This document shows positions 27,294-36,052 of a stretch of DNA of 64,000 bases, piece after piece. Origin of the DNA: JBNNGK01 sp050268245. Lineage in GTDB: Bacteria > Pseudomonadota > Gammaproteobacteria > Enterobacterales > Enterobacteriaceae. The stretch lies in the NCBI RefSeq assembly GCF_050268245.1, contig NZ_JBNNGK010000012.1:1-64000 (forward strand). Direction: 5' to 3'. The notes beneath the pieces are model-generated. The model was not told the origin of the DNA. It was given only the letters and a program-made list of their open reading frames with translations, and made no database searches. Each line of letters begins with the position of its first letter. Position 1 is the first letter of the stretch. The position numbers and the translations under genes are program-made.

Positions 27294-28225
27294 ATTTTCA
27301 GGATAAATCGCTGGTTATTCTGCTGGTTGGCTTATTTGGGCTGTTACTGTTTGCCAGCATTCTTGGCTGGCTGATCGCACGATTCAAAGGTAATACACCG
27401 GTTGTTGAAAACCTGAATGCGCGTATCCGGGCGTGGTGGGGAATGTGCATCGTCTCTGTCGCCGCAATGTGGTTCGGCCCGATAGGTTCGGTTCTGCTGT
27501 TTGCTATCATGTCATTTTTTGCCCTGCGGGAATGCATCACTTTAACACCCACCCGCCGTGGCGATCACGAAACGCTGTTTTGGTGCTTCTTTATTCTTCT
27601 GCCGCTCCAATACCTGCTTGTTGGGATGCAGTGGTACGGCACGTTCGCTATCTTTATTCCGGTTTATGCGTTTTTGTTTATTCCTACGCGCATTGCGCTG
27701 GCGGGCGACACCCAATACTTTCTTGAACGGAGCGCCAAGATTCAGTGGAGCATGATGCTTGCGGTTTACTGTATCAGTCACGCACCGGCATTGTTGATGT
27801 TGTCTATCCCCGGTTTTGAAAACCAAAATATAAAGCTGCTATTGTTCCTGATGATTGTGGTGCAAATCTCTGATGTGCTGCAGTACGTCTTCGGCAAACT
27901 GTTTGGCAAAAGGGCGATTGTGCCGCGTTTAAGCCCGAATAAAACGGTGGAAGGGTTTGTCGGCGGTATTGCTTCTGCGACGTTGGTGGGCACTTTGCTG
28001 TGGTGGATCACGCCTTTCGCTCCGTGGCAGGCGGCGCTGATTTCGTTAGCGATTACCCTGCTCGGGTTCGCGGGTGGGCTATGCATGTCGGCGATTAAAC
28101 GCGATCGCGGCGTGAAAGATTTTGGCGCGATAATTGAAGGCCATGGTGGCATGATGGATCGTATCGATTCGTTGTGCTTTGCCGCGCCGGTATTTTTCCA
28201 TCTGGTCAGATTTTATTTTACCTGA
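27290..28225 (+). CDS. Phosphatidate cytidylyltransferase (CdsA/YnbB-like)
   Basis: A 311-residue integral membrane protein with about eight helices that makes CDP-diacylglycerol from phosphatidate and CTP. The C-terminal signature is present: SAIKRDRGVKDFGAIIEGHG followed by GMMDRIDS (near residues 267-295). It is a paralogue of housekeeping CdsA and resembles E. coli YnbB. It overlaps the acyltransferase gene by four bases and is followed by a strong terminator. It probably supplies the CDP-lipid for the first gene of the operon. Confidence 0.88.
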   Translation: MNFQDKSLVILLVGLFGLLLFASILGWLIARFKGNTPVVENLNARIRAWWGMCIVSVAAMWFGPIGSVLLFAIMSFFALRECITLTPTRRGDHETLFWCFFILLPLQYLLVGMQWYGTFAIFIPVYAFLFIPTRIALAGDTQYFLERSAKIQWSMMLAVYCISHAPALLMLSIPGFENQNIKLLLFLMIVVQISDVLQYVFGKLFGKRAIVPRLSPNKTVEGFVGGIASATLVGTLLWWITPFAPWQAALISLAITLLGFAGGLCMSAIKRDRGVKDFGAIIEGHGGMMDRIDSLCFAAPVFFHLVRFYFT

Positions 28226-28295
28226 TGCTGCGGAGAGTCTGCCGCAACAGCCCGAAGAAACGAAGATTGAACCCTGAGTTTTGGCGATAGGCAAT

Positions 28296-28332
28296 AACGC
28301 CTGACGGAATGATTCGTCAGGCGTTTTTTTTG
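28296..28332. terminator. Rho-independent terminator
   Basis: Arms AACGCCTGACG (28296-28306) and CGTCAGGCGTT (28315-28325) enclose an eight-base loop and are followed by a run of T. It ends the lipid operon and separates it from the convergent O-antigen ligase gene. Confidence 0.9.
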
Positions 28333-28360
28333 TCTCAGGTTTGCTGGCGGCGCGGGGGGA

Positions 28361-29596
28361 TTACGTTTGGCGATCGTCAATAGGCGATCGCGGTGAGGAG
28401 ACCGTCAAACTGGCTAACCATGCCGCGATGATGACGAACAGGTGGCCCTCTGAGGAATCCAGCAAGAAGGAATTGAACAGGTGGCAGGCCATATAACTGC
28501 TGAGTACCGCCACCAACAGATTGCGATACCGTGCAGGCTGTTGCCATGCCGTCCGGTAACAAAACCACATCCAACTGAGGAATAGCCCCAACCCCAGCAG
28601 ACCGCTTTGCACGGTCTCTAACAGGTATTCGTTGTGGGGATTATGTACGCTATACCCGGTTGCCGCATTGCCGTACCAAAAGCTGCCGGCACCGTTACCT
28701 AAAAGCGGTGCCTGCTTTATCAGTCGCCATGACTCACGGGCAAAGGCGGTACGCTGCCCCATTGAGTTGTCGCAGGTGTGATACGCATGCTGTTCCGGAG
28801 CCAGTATGCAGTCCTGAATTTGCTGGAAACCCAGTGCCAACCGCTCCATGGCCCGATTTGGGGTGAGCGCCAGCAGCGCGATCGCCAACATACCGCCGAC
28901 CATGACGGTAGTACGTTGCCGGTGCCGCAACGTGAGTAATAGCCAGATACTGATACCGACCATCAGCGCTACATACCCGGAGCGCCCCTGTACCATCAAC
29001 AGAACGTTGGTCGACGCCAGTAAAACCAAGATGCCATAACCCCAGCGCCGTAACCGATGACCGGCATACGCGCGCGTTAGCCACACTAATGCGGCCAGTG
29101 CCATAAACACATTCTGGGTAATTTGTAGCTTGAAGACCGTGGGATTATCAGGGTTAAGGCCCCATAGCGAGAGTTGCCCAAGGCCACTTGACAGGCTGAG
29201 CAGCAATATCAAGGCATTCGCCCAAAGAAATCCACTGACAGTCTGCGCCATCCGCTGTCGCTCAGCCAGAAAGAACAGAGCCAGGGGTAACACATACAGC
29301 AGCTTTTTATATTTACCGACCATGGTGACGCCGTAACCGTGGGAATGCGTGAGCAGCGACAACGCTAATAATATAAACATCAGTGCCGGTAGCCACACCA
29401 GCGGGTGTGATGTTAATGCGGCGTATTGTCGGAAGTCGCGCCGCCACAATAGGCAGAGCACCACGAGCCCCAAAGCGACGTTCATCAGTGAGTTGGCGGT
29501 CGGCAGTGATGCACCGAGTAAAAAGGCGGTAAACGCCGATAATCGCTGTTGAGGCGAGTTAAGCAACCAAGAAGGCATAACGGAAAAGGGGGACAT
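28361..29596 (-). CDS. O-antigen ligase-like membrane protein (WaaL family)
   Basis: A 411-residue protein with about twelve membrane helices and the Wzy_C/O-antigen ligase pattern: a large periplasmic loop around residues 260-320 followed by GNGAGSFWYGNA and HNPHNEYLLETVQSGLLGLG. WaaL joins polymer to lipid A-core at the periplasmic face; Wzy polymerases look similar, so the exact activity is not certain. The neighbouring heptosyltransferase gene upstream on the same strand favours a role in lipopolysaccharide core or its substitution. Confidence 0.8.
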   Translation of the reverse strand: MSPFSVMPSWLLNSPQQRLSAFTAFLLGASLPTANSLMNVALGLVVLCLLWRRDFRQYAALTSHPLVWLPALMFILLALSLLTHSHGYGVTMVGKYKKLLYVLPLALFFLAERQRMAQTVSGFLWANALILLLSLSSGLGQLSLWGLNPDNPTVFKLQITQNVFMALAALVWLTRAYAGHRLRRWGYGILVLLASTNVLLMVQGRSGYVALMVGISIWLLLTLRHRQRTTVMVGGMLAIALLALTPNRAMERLALGFQQIQDCILAPEQHAYHTCDNSMGQRTAFARESWRLIKQAPLLGNGAGSFWYGNAATGYSVHNPHNEYLLETVQSGLLGLGLFLSWMWFCYRTAWQQPARYRNLLVAVLSSYMACHLFNSFLLDSSEGHLFVIIAAWLASLTVSSPRSPIDDRQT

Positions 29597-29666
29597 AGTG
29601 AAGACTCATCGCAGGAAGAGGATAAACACGGCACGATGACCGTGAACAATCGGTATTCGGTTGTTA

Positions 29667-30830
29667 TCAGACGAACGATAATGGGGCATTCGACGGCGCT
29701 AATTGCCGATCAACCGCCCGTATCACATCGCTGGCAGGGATGGCCGCCAGGTAACGTTCGTTGGTGCGGGTATCAACGGCACAGGGGGGCGGTAAGGGGC
29801 GATAGTCGCCAGCCCAAAGTAAGGTGTGCGGTGATTGCCACGGTGACCACTGTGCCCGGTTGCTGGGGCCGAACAGCACCACCGACGGGGTTTGTAATGC
29901 GGCGGCCATGTGCATTGGCACCGAGTCCACGCCGATAAACAGAGTAGCGCGGTCAATCAACACGGCAAGCTCTGGCAGTTCCAAGTGCCCAGCGAGGTTG
30001 ACGATGTACTGTGGCGTGCGGCAGTGATGCAAAATAGCGCCGATCATCGCGCTTTCCTCTGCCGATCGCCCTCCGGTGATCACCACGGTTCTACCACCAG
30101 CGGTAAGATGATTGATGACCTGACTGAAGCCGGCCGCGGTCCAGGTCTTGAATGCCCAGCGTGCGGTGGGCTGTATCAGCACAAAATCAGTTAATCGATA
30201 AAGCCGAGTCAATCGATCAACCTCATCGACAGCGCATTGACGCCATGATTGCGTCACGGTGGTGATGTGATTTGGTAAGGCGAGTGGTGCCAAAATGCTG
30301 AGATTATTCAGTACCGTATGTTGCCGCGAGTGCTCATCCACCTCGACCAGCAGTGAGTGACAGCTACGCCAGAACGGATTATTGCGCTTCGGGTAACGGA
30401 ATCCAATGCTAAACGTGGGCCGAAGAAAACGGCAATATAACGCTGCGCGCCACTGATCGGATAAATTAATGATTAAGTCATAGTGGCCGGTGTGCAGGCT
30501 GTTCCACAGTGCCTGTTCGCCACGGTAGCGTGCCTTCAAACTTTGATGTTTGAGACGACGATCCACCGTGTAGGCCAGATAGACATCCTGATTGCCATCC
30601 AGCATGGCTTCTGTACCCTCATACACCAGAACATCAATGAGCGCGCTGGGATAATGGGCGCGTAACGTGCTCAGCAGCGGTGTCATCAGCAATACGTCGC
30701 CCAAGTGACGCAGTTTAATCACCAGAATGCGTTGCACCGTATTACGATGCAATAAGACGTTAGGCACGCGATTGTTCGGTAGAGTAGTTTGGCCGATTGG
30801 CGCATGCTTAGTGTTTTGATTGAAGGTCAT
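29667..30830 (-). CDS. Heptosyltransferase (glycosyltransferase family 9, WaaQ-like)
   Basis: A 387-residue GT9 enzyme expected to add heptose to the lipopolysaccharide inner core in the cytoplasm. It shows ILVIKLRHLGDVLLMTPLL at the N-terminal Rossmann fold, a central YDLIINLSDQWRAAL, and the C-terminal FIGVDSVPMHMAAALQTPSV with FGPSNRAQWSPW. This pattern is closest to heptosyltransferase III (WaaQ). I start at ATG 30830; the in-frame extension upstream has an unnatural Phe/Arg-rich leader. It precedes the ligase-like gene by 70 bases and probably shares a transcript with it. Confidence 0.85.
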   Translation of the reverse strand: MTFNQNTKHAPIGQTTLPNNRVPNVLLHRNTVQRILVIKLRHLGDVLLMTPLLSTLRAHYPSALIDVLVYEGTEAMLDGNQDVYLAYTVDRRLKHQSLKARYRGEQALWNSLHTGHYDLIINLSDQWRAALYCRFLRPTFSIGFRYPKRNNPFWRSCHSLLVEVDEHSRQHTVLNNLSILAPLALPNHITTVTQSWRQCAVDEVDRLTRLYRLTDFVLIQPTARWAFKTWTAAGFSQVINHLTAGGRTVVITGGRSAEESAMIGAILHHCRTPQYIVNLAGHLELPELAVLIDRATLFIGVDSVPMHMAAALQTPSVVLFGPSNRAQWSPWQSPHTLLWAGDYRPLPPPCAVDTRTNERYLAAIPASDVIRAVDRQLAPSNAPLSFV

Positions 30831-30944
30831 GATTCGTCGACTCAAAGTGCAAAAGGCCTCTCTTTCGAACAGACGCCGAAATAGTGCGTGAAACAATCGG
30901 CCAAGCAGGGTTCACGCAATTGCGCAGTCACCCTGCCGGCGCGC

Positions 30945-31613
30945 TCAGGTCTCTGTTTTGGGGATGTCGATAGCGTGTGGCTGTGTTGAAATAAACGTAT
31001 TACGCGCGACATTACCGATGATGTTGGTCGAGATACCATCGAACGTGCCGCCGACAATTCCACCGGCCAGCGGCACTAATTTCACCAGGTTGATACTACC
31101 CTTGGTGCCATATTTGGTGAGTAGCCGAAAACCGACGGCTTTATTAATCGTCTTGAGCACTTCGCCGGGGATTTTATTGATAACGCCTTTGGAGAGTTGC
31201 GTACCGATTTTGATCCCCGCTTCCTTGATAATATCTTTTGCAGCGTTGCCACACAGGCAGGCATAGACAAGGGTGCGAACGTTATCTGCTTTGAGATCGT
31301 AGCCACCCATATGGGCGATGGCGGCAATCATACGGATCTGAATGAACATGACACTGCTAATATTAGCCGGGATAGCTATTGGCAAGGTCATTATCCCGCC
31401 CAAACCGGAGAGAAAACCGCTGGTGCTGGCTTTGGTATTTTGCCAGCGAATTAACGCATTGACACATGCAACGGGGTCACTGCTTTTATTGTGATAGGAC
31501 TCCGCCAGCGTTTGCGCGGAGTCAAGCCCGGGAACGCCATTAACGGCCTTGTCGTAAGCCCAATCCAATGCCTTCTGAATCTTTCCAACGGTAAGTGTTT
31601 TATCCGGTTCCAT
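30945..31613 (-). CDS. EcsC family protein
   Basis: A 222-residue protein of the EcsC family, recognised by the central glycine/alanine-rich membrane-like part (FLSGLGGIMTLPIAIPANIS then IRMIAAIAHMGGYDLKAD) and the late LVPLAGGIVGGTFDGISTN. The family is named after a B. subtilis gene of the ecs ABC-transporter locus; its biochemical function is not established. No signal peptide; it is likely membrane associated. It stands alone, 114 bases upstream of the heptosyltransferase start on the same strand. Confidence 0.8.
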   Translation of the reverse strand: MEPDKTLTVGKIQKALDWAYDKAVNGVPGLDSAQTLAESYHNKSSDPVACVNALIRWQNTKASTSGFLSGLGGIMTLPIAIPANISSVMFIQIRMIAAIAHMGGYDLKADNVRTLVYACLCGNAAKDIIKEAGIKIGTQLSKGVINKIPGEVLKTINKAVGFRLLTKYGTKGSINLVKLVPLAGGIVGGTFDGISTNIIGNVARNTFISTQPHAIDIPKTET

Positions 31614-32207
31614 TTGCTGATGTCCTCTGTAACACGCCTGTACTCACAGCGAGAACAGGCGATTAGTTTCCCTGTGTACTCATGCGTCGATGACCAAACA
31701 TATTGATCAATGCTGATGTGTCGTAAATGCGACCCGTACCGATCTTAACGATAGGTGTGGTGTAAAAGATAATTGGTTATACAGATCAATTAGATCGTAT
31801 TGATCGCTAAAAGCGATCAACCCTCTACAAACTAAAGGGGTATTGCGGCATGGCGGTTTTTTTCGTTAGAAGATGCTTTCTGAACATCAAGGCGAACATG
31901 TCATTGGATAATTTAGACGCTGCCTTTGCAACGGGTACGTTAGATCACCGTAAATAATGAGAATACGTCATATTGATTAGCATAATTATTAATGGTTTTA
32001 TTAATCGATGTTAATTGATTTTGACGCTAATAATATGGTTTTTTTATTCTCTGATTTTTATGAGAGGCGCGATTGTATAAAGTTTTCCACCCTTGCTCTT
32101 TAGCTTATTCGCTTAATGATGGAGCGATTCCAAGAGAGTGTATCTGTAAATGGTAAAATAATGGATCTCATCTAGACTGAATCACTATCCGCTTAGGGAA
32201 ATAAATA
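31614..32207. other. AT-rich intergenic region between ecsC-like gene and Mo-hydroxylase operon
   Basis: About 600 bases without a credible gene. It holds divergent upstream regions for the EcsC gene (minus) and the hydroxylase operon (plus). The only ordered element I see is a perfect inverted repeat at 31800-31820. Confidence 0.6.
31800..31820. promoter_or_regulatory. Perfect inverted repeat, candidate operator
   Basis: TTGATCGCT and AGCGATCAA are perfect nine-base arms around AAA, with another TTGATC-like half site just upstream. No T run follows, so an operator is likelier than a terminator. It lies about 400 bases before the hydroxylase operon and 190 before the EcsC gene. The protein that would bind is unknown. 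Confidence 0.4.
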
Positions 32208-32221
32208 ATGAGTTAATTGCG

Positions 32222-33133
32222 ATGAAATTAGCAGCCTTTAAATATAGTGCTCCTGATTCGCTTGAAGAGGCGCTGGGTATTTTATCCCAGAGTGAAGCAG
32301 GGAAAATACTTGCAGGGGGGCAAAGTTTATTGCCGCAGCTGATTTCACGGCAGCATGATTGTGATTGGCTGGTGGATATCCAAAATATTTCAGAGTTCAA
32401 CACGGTTGAAAAAAAACAGGGGCATATTGCCATTGCGGCTATGACCCGGCAGCGTGATGTGGAGCTCAATTCGCGGATAAAACAACAGCACCCGTTATTG
32501 TGCCACATGCTGGGCCACATTGGTTCTATTGCGATCCGCAACCGGGGCACGGTTGTGGGGAGCCTGTGCCATGGCGCAAGTTGGGGGGAAATACCGCTGC
32601 TGTTTGTATTACTCGGAGGAAGCCTGGTTGTACAGTCGCAGCAGGGAAAAAGAGAGATTCCTGCGGATACGCTATTTATCAGCCACAACCGCACGGCTCT
32701 GGCGGCCAAAGAAATGGCGATTGCCGCTTATTTTTCCCTTCCTAACACCGAATATTATTGGGGCTATTGCGAGTACTCACAGCGTGCATACGACCGCGCA
32801 CTTTGCCTGGCAGCCGTGACACTGCGTATCGATCATCGCGGCCGGTTAGCCGATGTCAGAATTGCCGTCGGGGGCGTGACGGCTATCCCGCAGCGTTGTG
32901 GTGAATTAGAAACGCGACTCACCGGTGAGATCCCGGCGCACGCTCTGGCCGTGGAGGCCGGGAGAGTGGCTGCAATACAAACTGAGGTAACGGATGACGG
33001 AAAATTGGCAACGGCATATCGCCGCCAACTGTTAAGTACGCTGGTTTGCCGCGCGCTATTACAGGCATTTTCGTCTTACTGCGATCGCTATAGCGGAGGA
33101 AACCGTGATACCAGAAACTGCTCTGCATCATGA
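32222..33133 (+). CDS. Molybdenum hydroxylase FAD subunit (CoxM-like)
   Basis: A 303-residue medium subunit of a xanthine dehydrogenase-family hydroxylase. It carries electrons from the iron-sulfur subunit to FAD. The FAD motifs are AGGQSLLPQL near residues 31-40 and RNRGTVVGSLCHG near 105-117, followed by the typical C-terminal CO-dehydrogenase flavoprotein domain. First gene of a three-gene operon in CoxM-CoxS-CoxL order. A two-codon reading frame (32208-32216) with its own AGGGAA site lies just before the ATG and may help re-initiation, since the ATG itself has a poor site. Confidence 0.88.
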   Translation: MKLAAFKYSAPDSLEEALGILSQSEAGKILAGGQSLLPQLISRQHDCDWLVDIQNISEFNTVEKKQGHIAIAAMTRQRDVELNSRIKQQHPLLCHMLGHIGSIAIRNRGTVVGSLCHGASWGEIPLLFVLLGGSLVVQSQQGKREIPADTLFISHNRTALAAKEMAIAAYFSLPNTEYYWGYCEYSQRAYDRALCLAAVTLRIDHRGRLADVRIAVGGVTAIPQRCGELETRLTGEIPAHALAVEAGRVAAIQTEVTDDGKLATAYRRQLLSTLVCRALLQAFSSYCDRYSGGNRDTRNCSAS

Positions 33134-33617
33134 AGCCACGGCAAATATTGTTGTTACGGTCAATGGGAACGTCGTCAATCGCACGGTGCCGGTTCGGTTG
33201 ACGCTAGCGGATTTTTTACGGCGGGATTTGGCGTTGACGGGGACGCACATTGGCTGTGAGCAGGGCGATTGCGGTGCATGCACCGTGCATATTGATGGCC
33301 GTGCGGCACGTTCATGTTTGATGTTGGCGGTGCAGGCCAATAATGGCGTGGTTCAAACCATTGAGTCGGTTGCCGAGACGCAGTTACATCCGCTTCAACA
33401 GGCTTTTATCGACCAGAGGGCTTTCCAGTGCGGGTTCTGTACGCCGGGCATTGTAATGACGCTACTTGAGCAATATCAACAGCAAAACGCCATAACGTGG
33501 GATGAGACGGCGATCCGGCGTTTACTGGCGGGGCACCTTTGCCGTTGTACCGGGTATCAACAGATGGTGGAGGCGATACGTGAGGCCTTTTCTACATTGC
33601 CGGAGCCACGATCATGA
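33105..33617 (+). CDS. Molybdenum hydroxylase 2Fe-2S subunit (CoxS-like)
   Basis: A 170-residue subunit with two [2Fe-2S] clusters. The plant-ferredoxin-type site is GCEQGDCGACTVHIDG near residues 48-63 with a further cysteine in ARSC, and the helical site is CGFCTPGIVM with CRCTG near residues 108 and 146. The GTG start at 33105 follows a strong GGAGGAAACC site and overlaps the FAD-subunit gene by 29 bases; the stop overlaps the large subunit start (ATGA). All ligand cysteines are present, so the electron path looks intact. Confidence 0.93.
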   Translation: MIPETALHHEATANIVVTVNGNVVNRTVPVRLTLADFLRRDLALTGTHIGCEQGDCGACTVHIDGRAARSCLMLAVQANNGVVQTIESVAETQLHPLQQAFIDQRAFQCGFCTPGIVMTLLEQYQQQNAITWDETAIRRLLAGHLCRCTGYQQMVEAIREAFSTLPEPRS

Positions 33618-35992
33618 ACTTATCATCCAGTGCGACCACCCGGCATCACCATGAACGGTTCGTCAGAGGGCAGGGAAAGTATGTTGACGATCTGGTGTTT
33701 GCCGGCGCGTTATCGGTGGCTTTTGTACGTAGCACTGAGGCGCGCGCCCAAATAATCAAGGTTACTGTTGAGCGCGCGCAGCGTTGCCCCGGCGTGGTGG
33801 CGGTTTATCAGGCAAAAGACCTTGGTGCGCTGAATGCGCCTTTACCCCTATTGATCCCACATCCCTCAATTATCAACGGCAAAACACAGTGTCCACTGGC
33901 CGAGAGTGACGTTTACTATATTGGGCAGGCGATTGTCATGATCGTCGCTGAAAATCGCTATATTGCAGAAGATGCGGCGGCATTGGTGGACGTCGAGTAT
34001 CAGCCCTTACCTTTTGTTGTCGAGTTATCGGCGGCAGGAAGGAAAGGGGCACCCCGGGTACATGCCGATGTACCTGATAATCTTGCTGCGCGTTTCACGC
34101 AGCGCAGTGGAAACTTGCCGCTGGCGAAATGTACGGCTGAACATGTGACGACGGTAACCGTTCGCATGGATCGCGCGACCGCAGCGCCGATTGAAACACG
34201 TGCCGTAGCGGCTAATTTTGATGATAAAACGGGGGAATTGACGGTTTGGGATACCGCTCAGGCGCCGATTGCGGTGAGAAATGGCTTGGCTGCTTTGCTC
34301 GATATTGAGGAACATCGGGTACGTGTTATCGCTCCTGATGTCGGCGGCGGGTTCGGGCAAAAGTTACTGTTTTTCTACCCTGATGAATTGCTGGTTCCCT
34401 TTGCCGCGATGCAATTGAACAGGCCGGTTAATTATACGGAAGACCGCCAGGAAAACTTTTTAGCCTCGTCACAGGAACGTACCCAAATTCATGCGTTGAC
34501 GCTGTATGCGCGCAAAAACGGTGAAATTCTCGGGCTGTACGACAGTATTCAACATGATAGCGGGGCGTTTATGCCCTACGGTATTATTGTTGCGCACGTG
34601 AGTGCGACTTCCATTGCCGGGCCTTATCGTATACCACATCTGCAAGTGGACTGTGATGTGTTGTATACGCCAACCATGCCGGTCACGCCTTACCGGGGGT
34701 GTGGCCGCCCCCATGCCTGCTTTGCGCTTGAGCGCGCGCTCGATCAGCTTGCCAGTGAGTTGCAGCTCGACCCGATTACGATTCGAAAACGTAATTTGAT
34801 TCGGGATGATGAGTTTCCCTACCGCCGCGAGGGGCTGATTTTTCAGGATGGCGCGCCCGTAGAGTTAGACAGTGGCCAATATTTATTGACCTTAGACACG
34901 CTGGCTAAGGCCGTTAATCTTGAACAGTTTCGTTCAGAGCAGGCGTTATGCCGTACCCAAGGGCGTTATCTTGGATTAGGTATTGCCTGTTATGTCGAAG
35001 GAACCGGGATTGGTCCTTATGAAGGGGCGCGGGTGAAGATTCACCCTATCAGCGGTAATATTTTTGTTTCTACCGGGGTGACGTGTCAGGGGCAAGACCA
35101 TCAACGCTTGTTCGCACACATTGTAGCGGAGCAACTGGGTGTCCCTCAGGAGCGGGTCATTGTTCTAGGGGGCGATACGCAGGCGTTTGATTTGGGCGGA
35201 GGAACTTACGCCAGCCGAAGTGCCGTTGTTGCTGGGAATGCAGTCTACCAAGCGGCATGTCAGGTTCGCGAAAAAATACGGCATAGCGCTGCGCAACTAT
35301 TCGGTGTTTCGGTGGATGAGATTATTTTGGAGGACGGTAGGGTTGGTCAACGTGATGGCCAGCTAACGATGCCTTTAGCCGCTATTGCGACCTTGGCGAA
35401 TCCGCTGCGTTACGCCTTTAATGATACCGCGAAGATTGCCACCCAATTCGTGAGCCCAAATCGACAAGGGCCGGCGCTGGCGCAAGGGCAAAAACCGGGC
35501 ATGGAAAGCCGTGCATTTTTTAGCCCTTCTCACGCCTGTTGGGGGTTTGGTGCGCATGCAGTGATAGTGGAGGTCGACCCGCTAACCGGGCGAACCACGC
35601 TGTTACGCTATCTCTGCATTCACGACTGTGGCCGTGTTATCAATCAAGATACCGTGCGTGGTCAAATCCTCGGGGGTATTGCCCAGGGCATCGGCGGAGC
35701 ACTGTATGAGTCATTGGGCATTAATGAGCAGGGTGAGGTGCAAAACAGAACCTTTTCGCAATTTTTAATGCCCTACGCGGCCGATGTGCCTGCCGTTGAG
35801 TTACTGCATGTGGAAACACCCAGCCCACTGAACCCCCTCGGGGTGAAAGGCGTAGGTGAGGCTGGCTGTATTCCGGTCAGCGCCGCCATAGCCAGCGCTA
35901 TCGATGATGCCCTTACCCCCTTGAAAGCCTCGCCGGTTCGTCATTCACCCATGCCTGCGCATTACATTTATCAACGGATTACAGCACAGTAA
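33614..35992 (+). CDS. Molybdenum hydroxylase catalytic subunit (CoxL-like)
   Basis: A 792-residue molybdopterin-binding subunit that would hydroxylate a substrate, often a nitrogen heterocycle or aldehyde, with water as oxygen source. Landmarks are APDVGGGFGQK near residue 240, PYRGCGRPHACFALERALDQ near 360, and GVKGVGEAGCIP near 744 with the conserved active-site glutamate. The loop lacks the AYRCSFR sequence of true CO dehydrogenase, so it does not oxidise CO. No signal peptide; cytoplasmic. No maturation chaperone is encoded here. The substrate cannot be told from sequence. Confidence 0.9.
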   Translation: MNLSSSATTRHHHERFVRGQGKYVDDLVFAGALSVAFVRSTEARAQIIKVTVERAQRCPGVVAVYQAKDLGALNAPLPLLIPHPSIINGKTQCPLAESDVYYIGQAIVMIVAENRYIAEDAAALVDVEYQPLPFVVELSAAGRKGAPRVHADVPDNLAARFTQRSGNLPLAKCTAEHVTTVTVRMDRATAAPIETRAVAANFDDKTGELTVWDTAQAPIAVRNGLAALLDIEEHRVRVIAPDVGGGFGQKLLFFYPDELLVPFAAMQLNRPVNYTEDRQENFLASSQERTQIHALTLYARKNGEILGLYDSIQHDSGAFMPYGIIVAHVSATSIAGPYRIPHLQVDCDVLYTPTMPVTPYRGCGRPHACFALERALDQLASELQLDPITIRKRNLIRDDEFPYRREGLIFQDGAPVELDSGQYLLTLDTLAKAVNLEQFRSEQALCRTQGRYLGLGIACYVEGTGIGPYEGARVKIHPISGNIFVSTGVTCQGQDHQRLFAHIVAEQLGVPQERVIVLGGDTQAFDLGGGTYASRSAVVAGNAVYQAACQVREKIRHSAAQLFGVSVDEIILEDGRVGQRDGQLTMPLAAIATLANPLRYAFNDTAKIATQFVSPNRQGPALAQGQKPGMESRAFFSPSHACWGFGAHAVIVEVDPLTGRTTLLRYLCIHDCGRVINQDTVRGQILGGIAQGIGGALYESLGINEQGEVQNRTFSQFLMPYAADVPAVELLHVETPSPLNPLGVKGVGEAGCIPVSAAIASAIDDALTPLKASPVRHSPMPAHYIYQRITAQ

Positions 35993-36052
35993 GGGCTGTC
36001 TTTACCCTACCGCCGCGATCGTTTTCTTCCGGGCGGCGGCGGGCGTAAACAT

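Noticed and set aside
33614..35992. Aerobic carbon monoxide dehydrogenase large subunit
   Set aside because: The AYRCSFR active-site loop of true CoxL is absent (PYRGCGRPH instead), so only the wider xanthine dehydrogenase family is supported.
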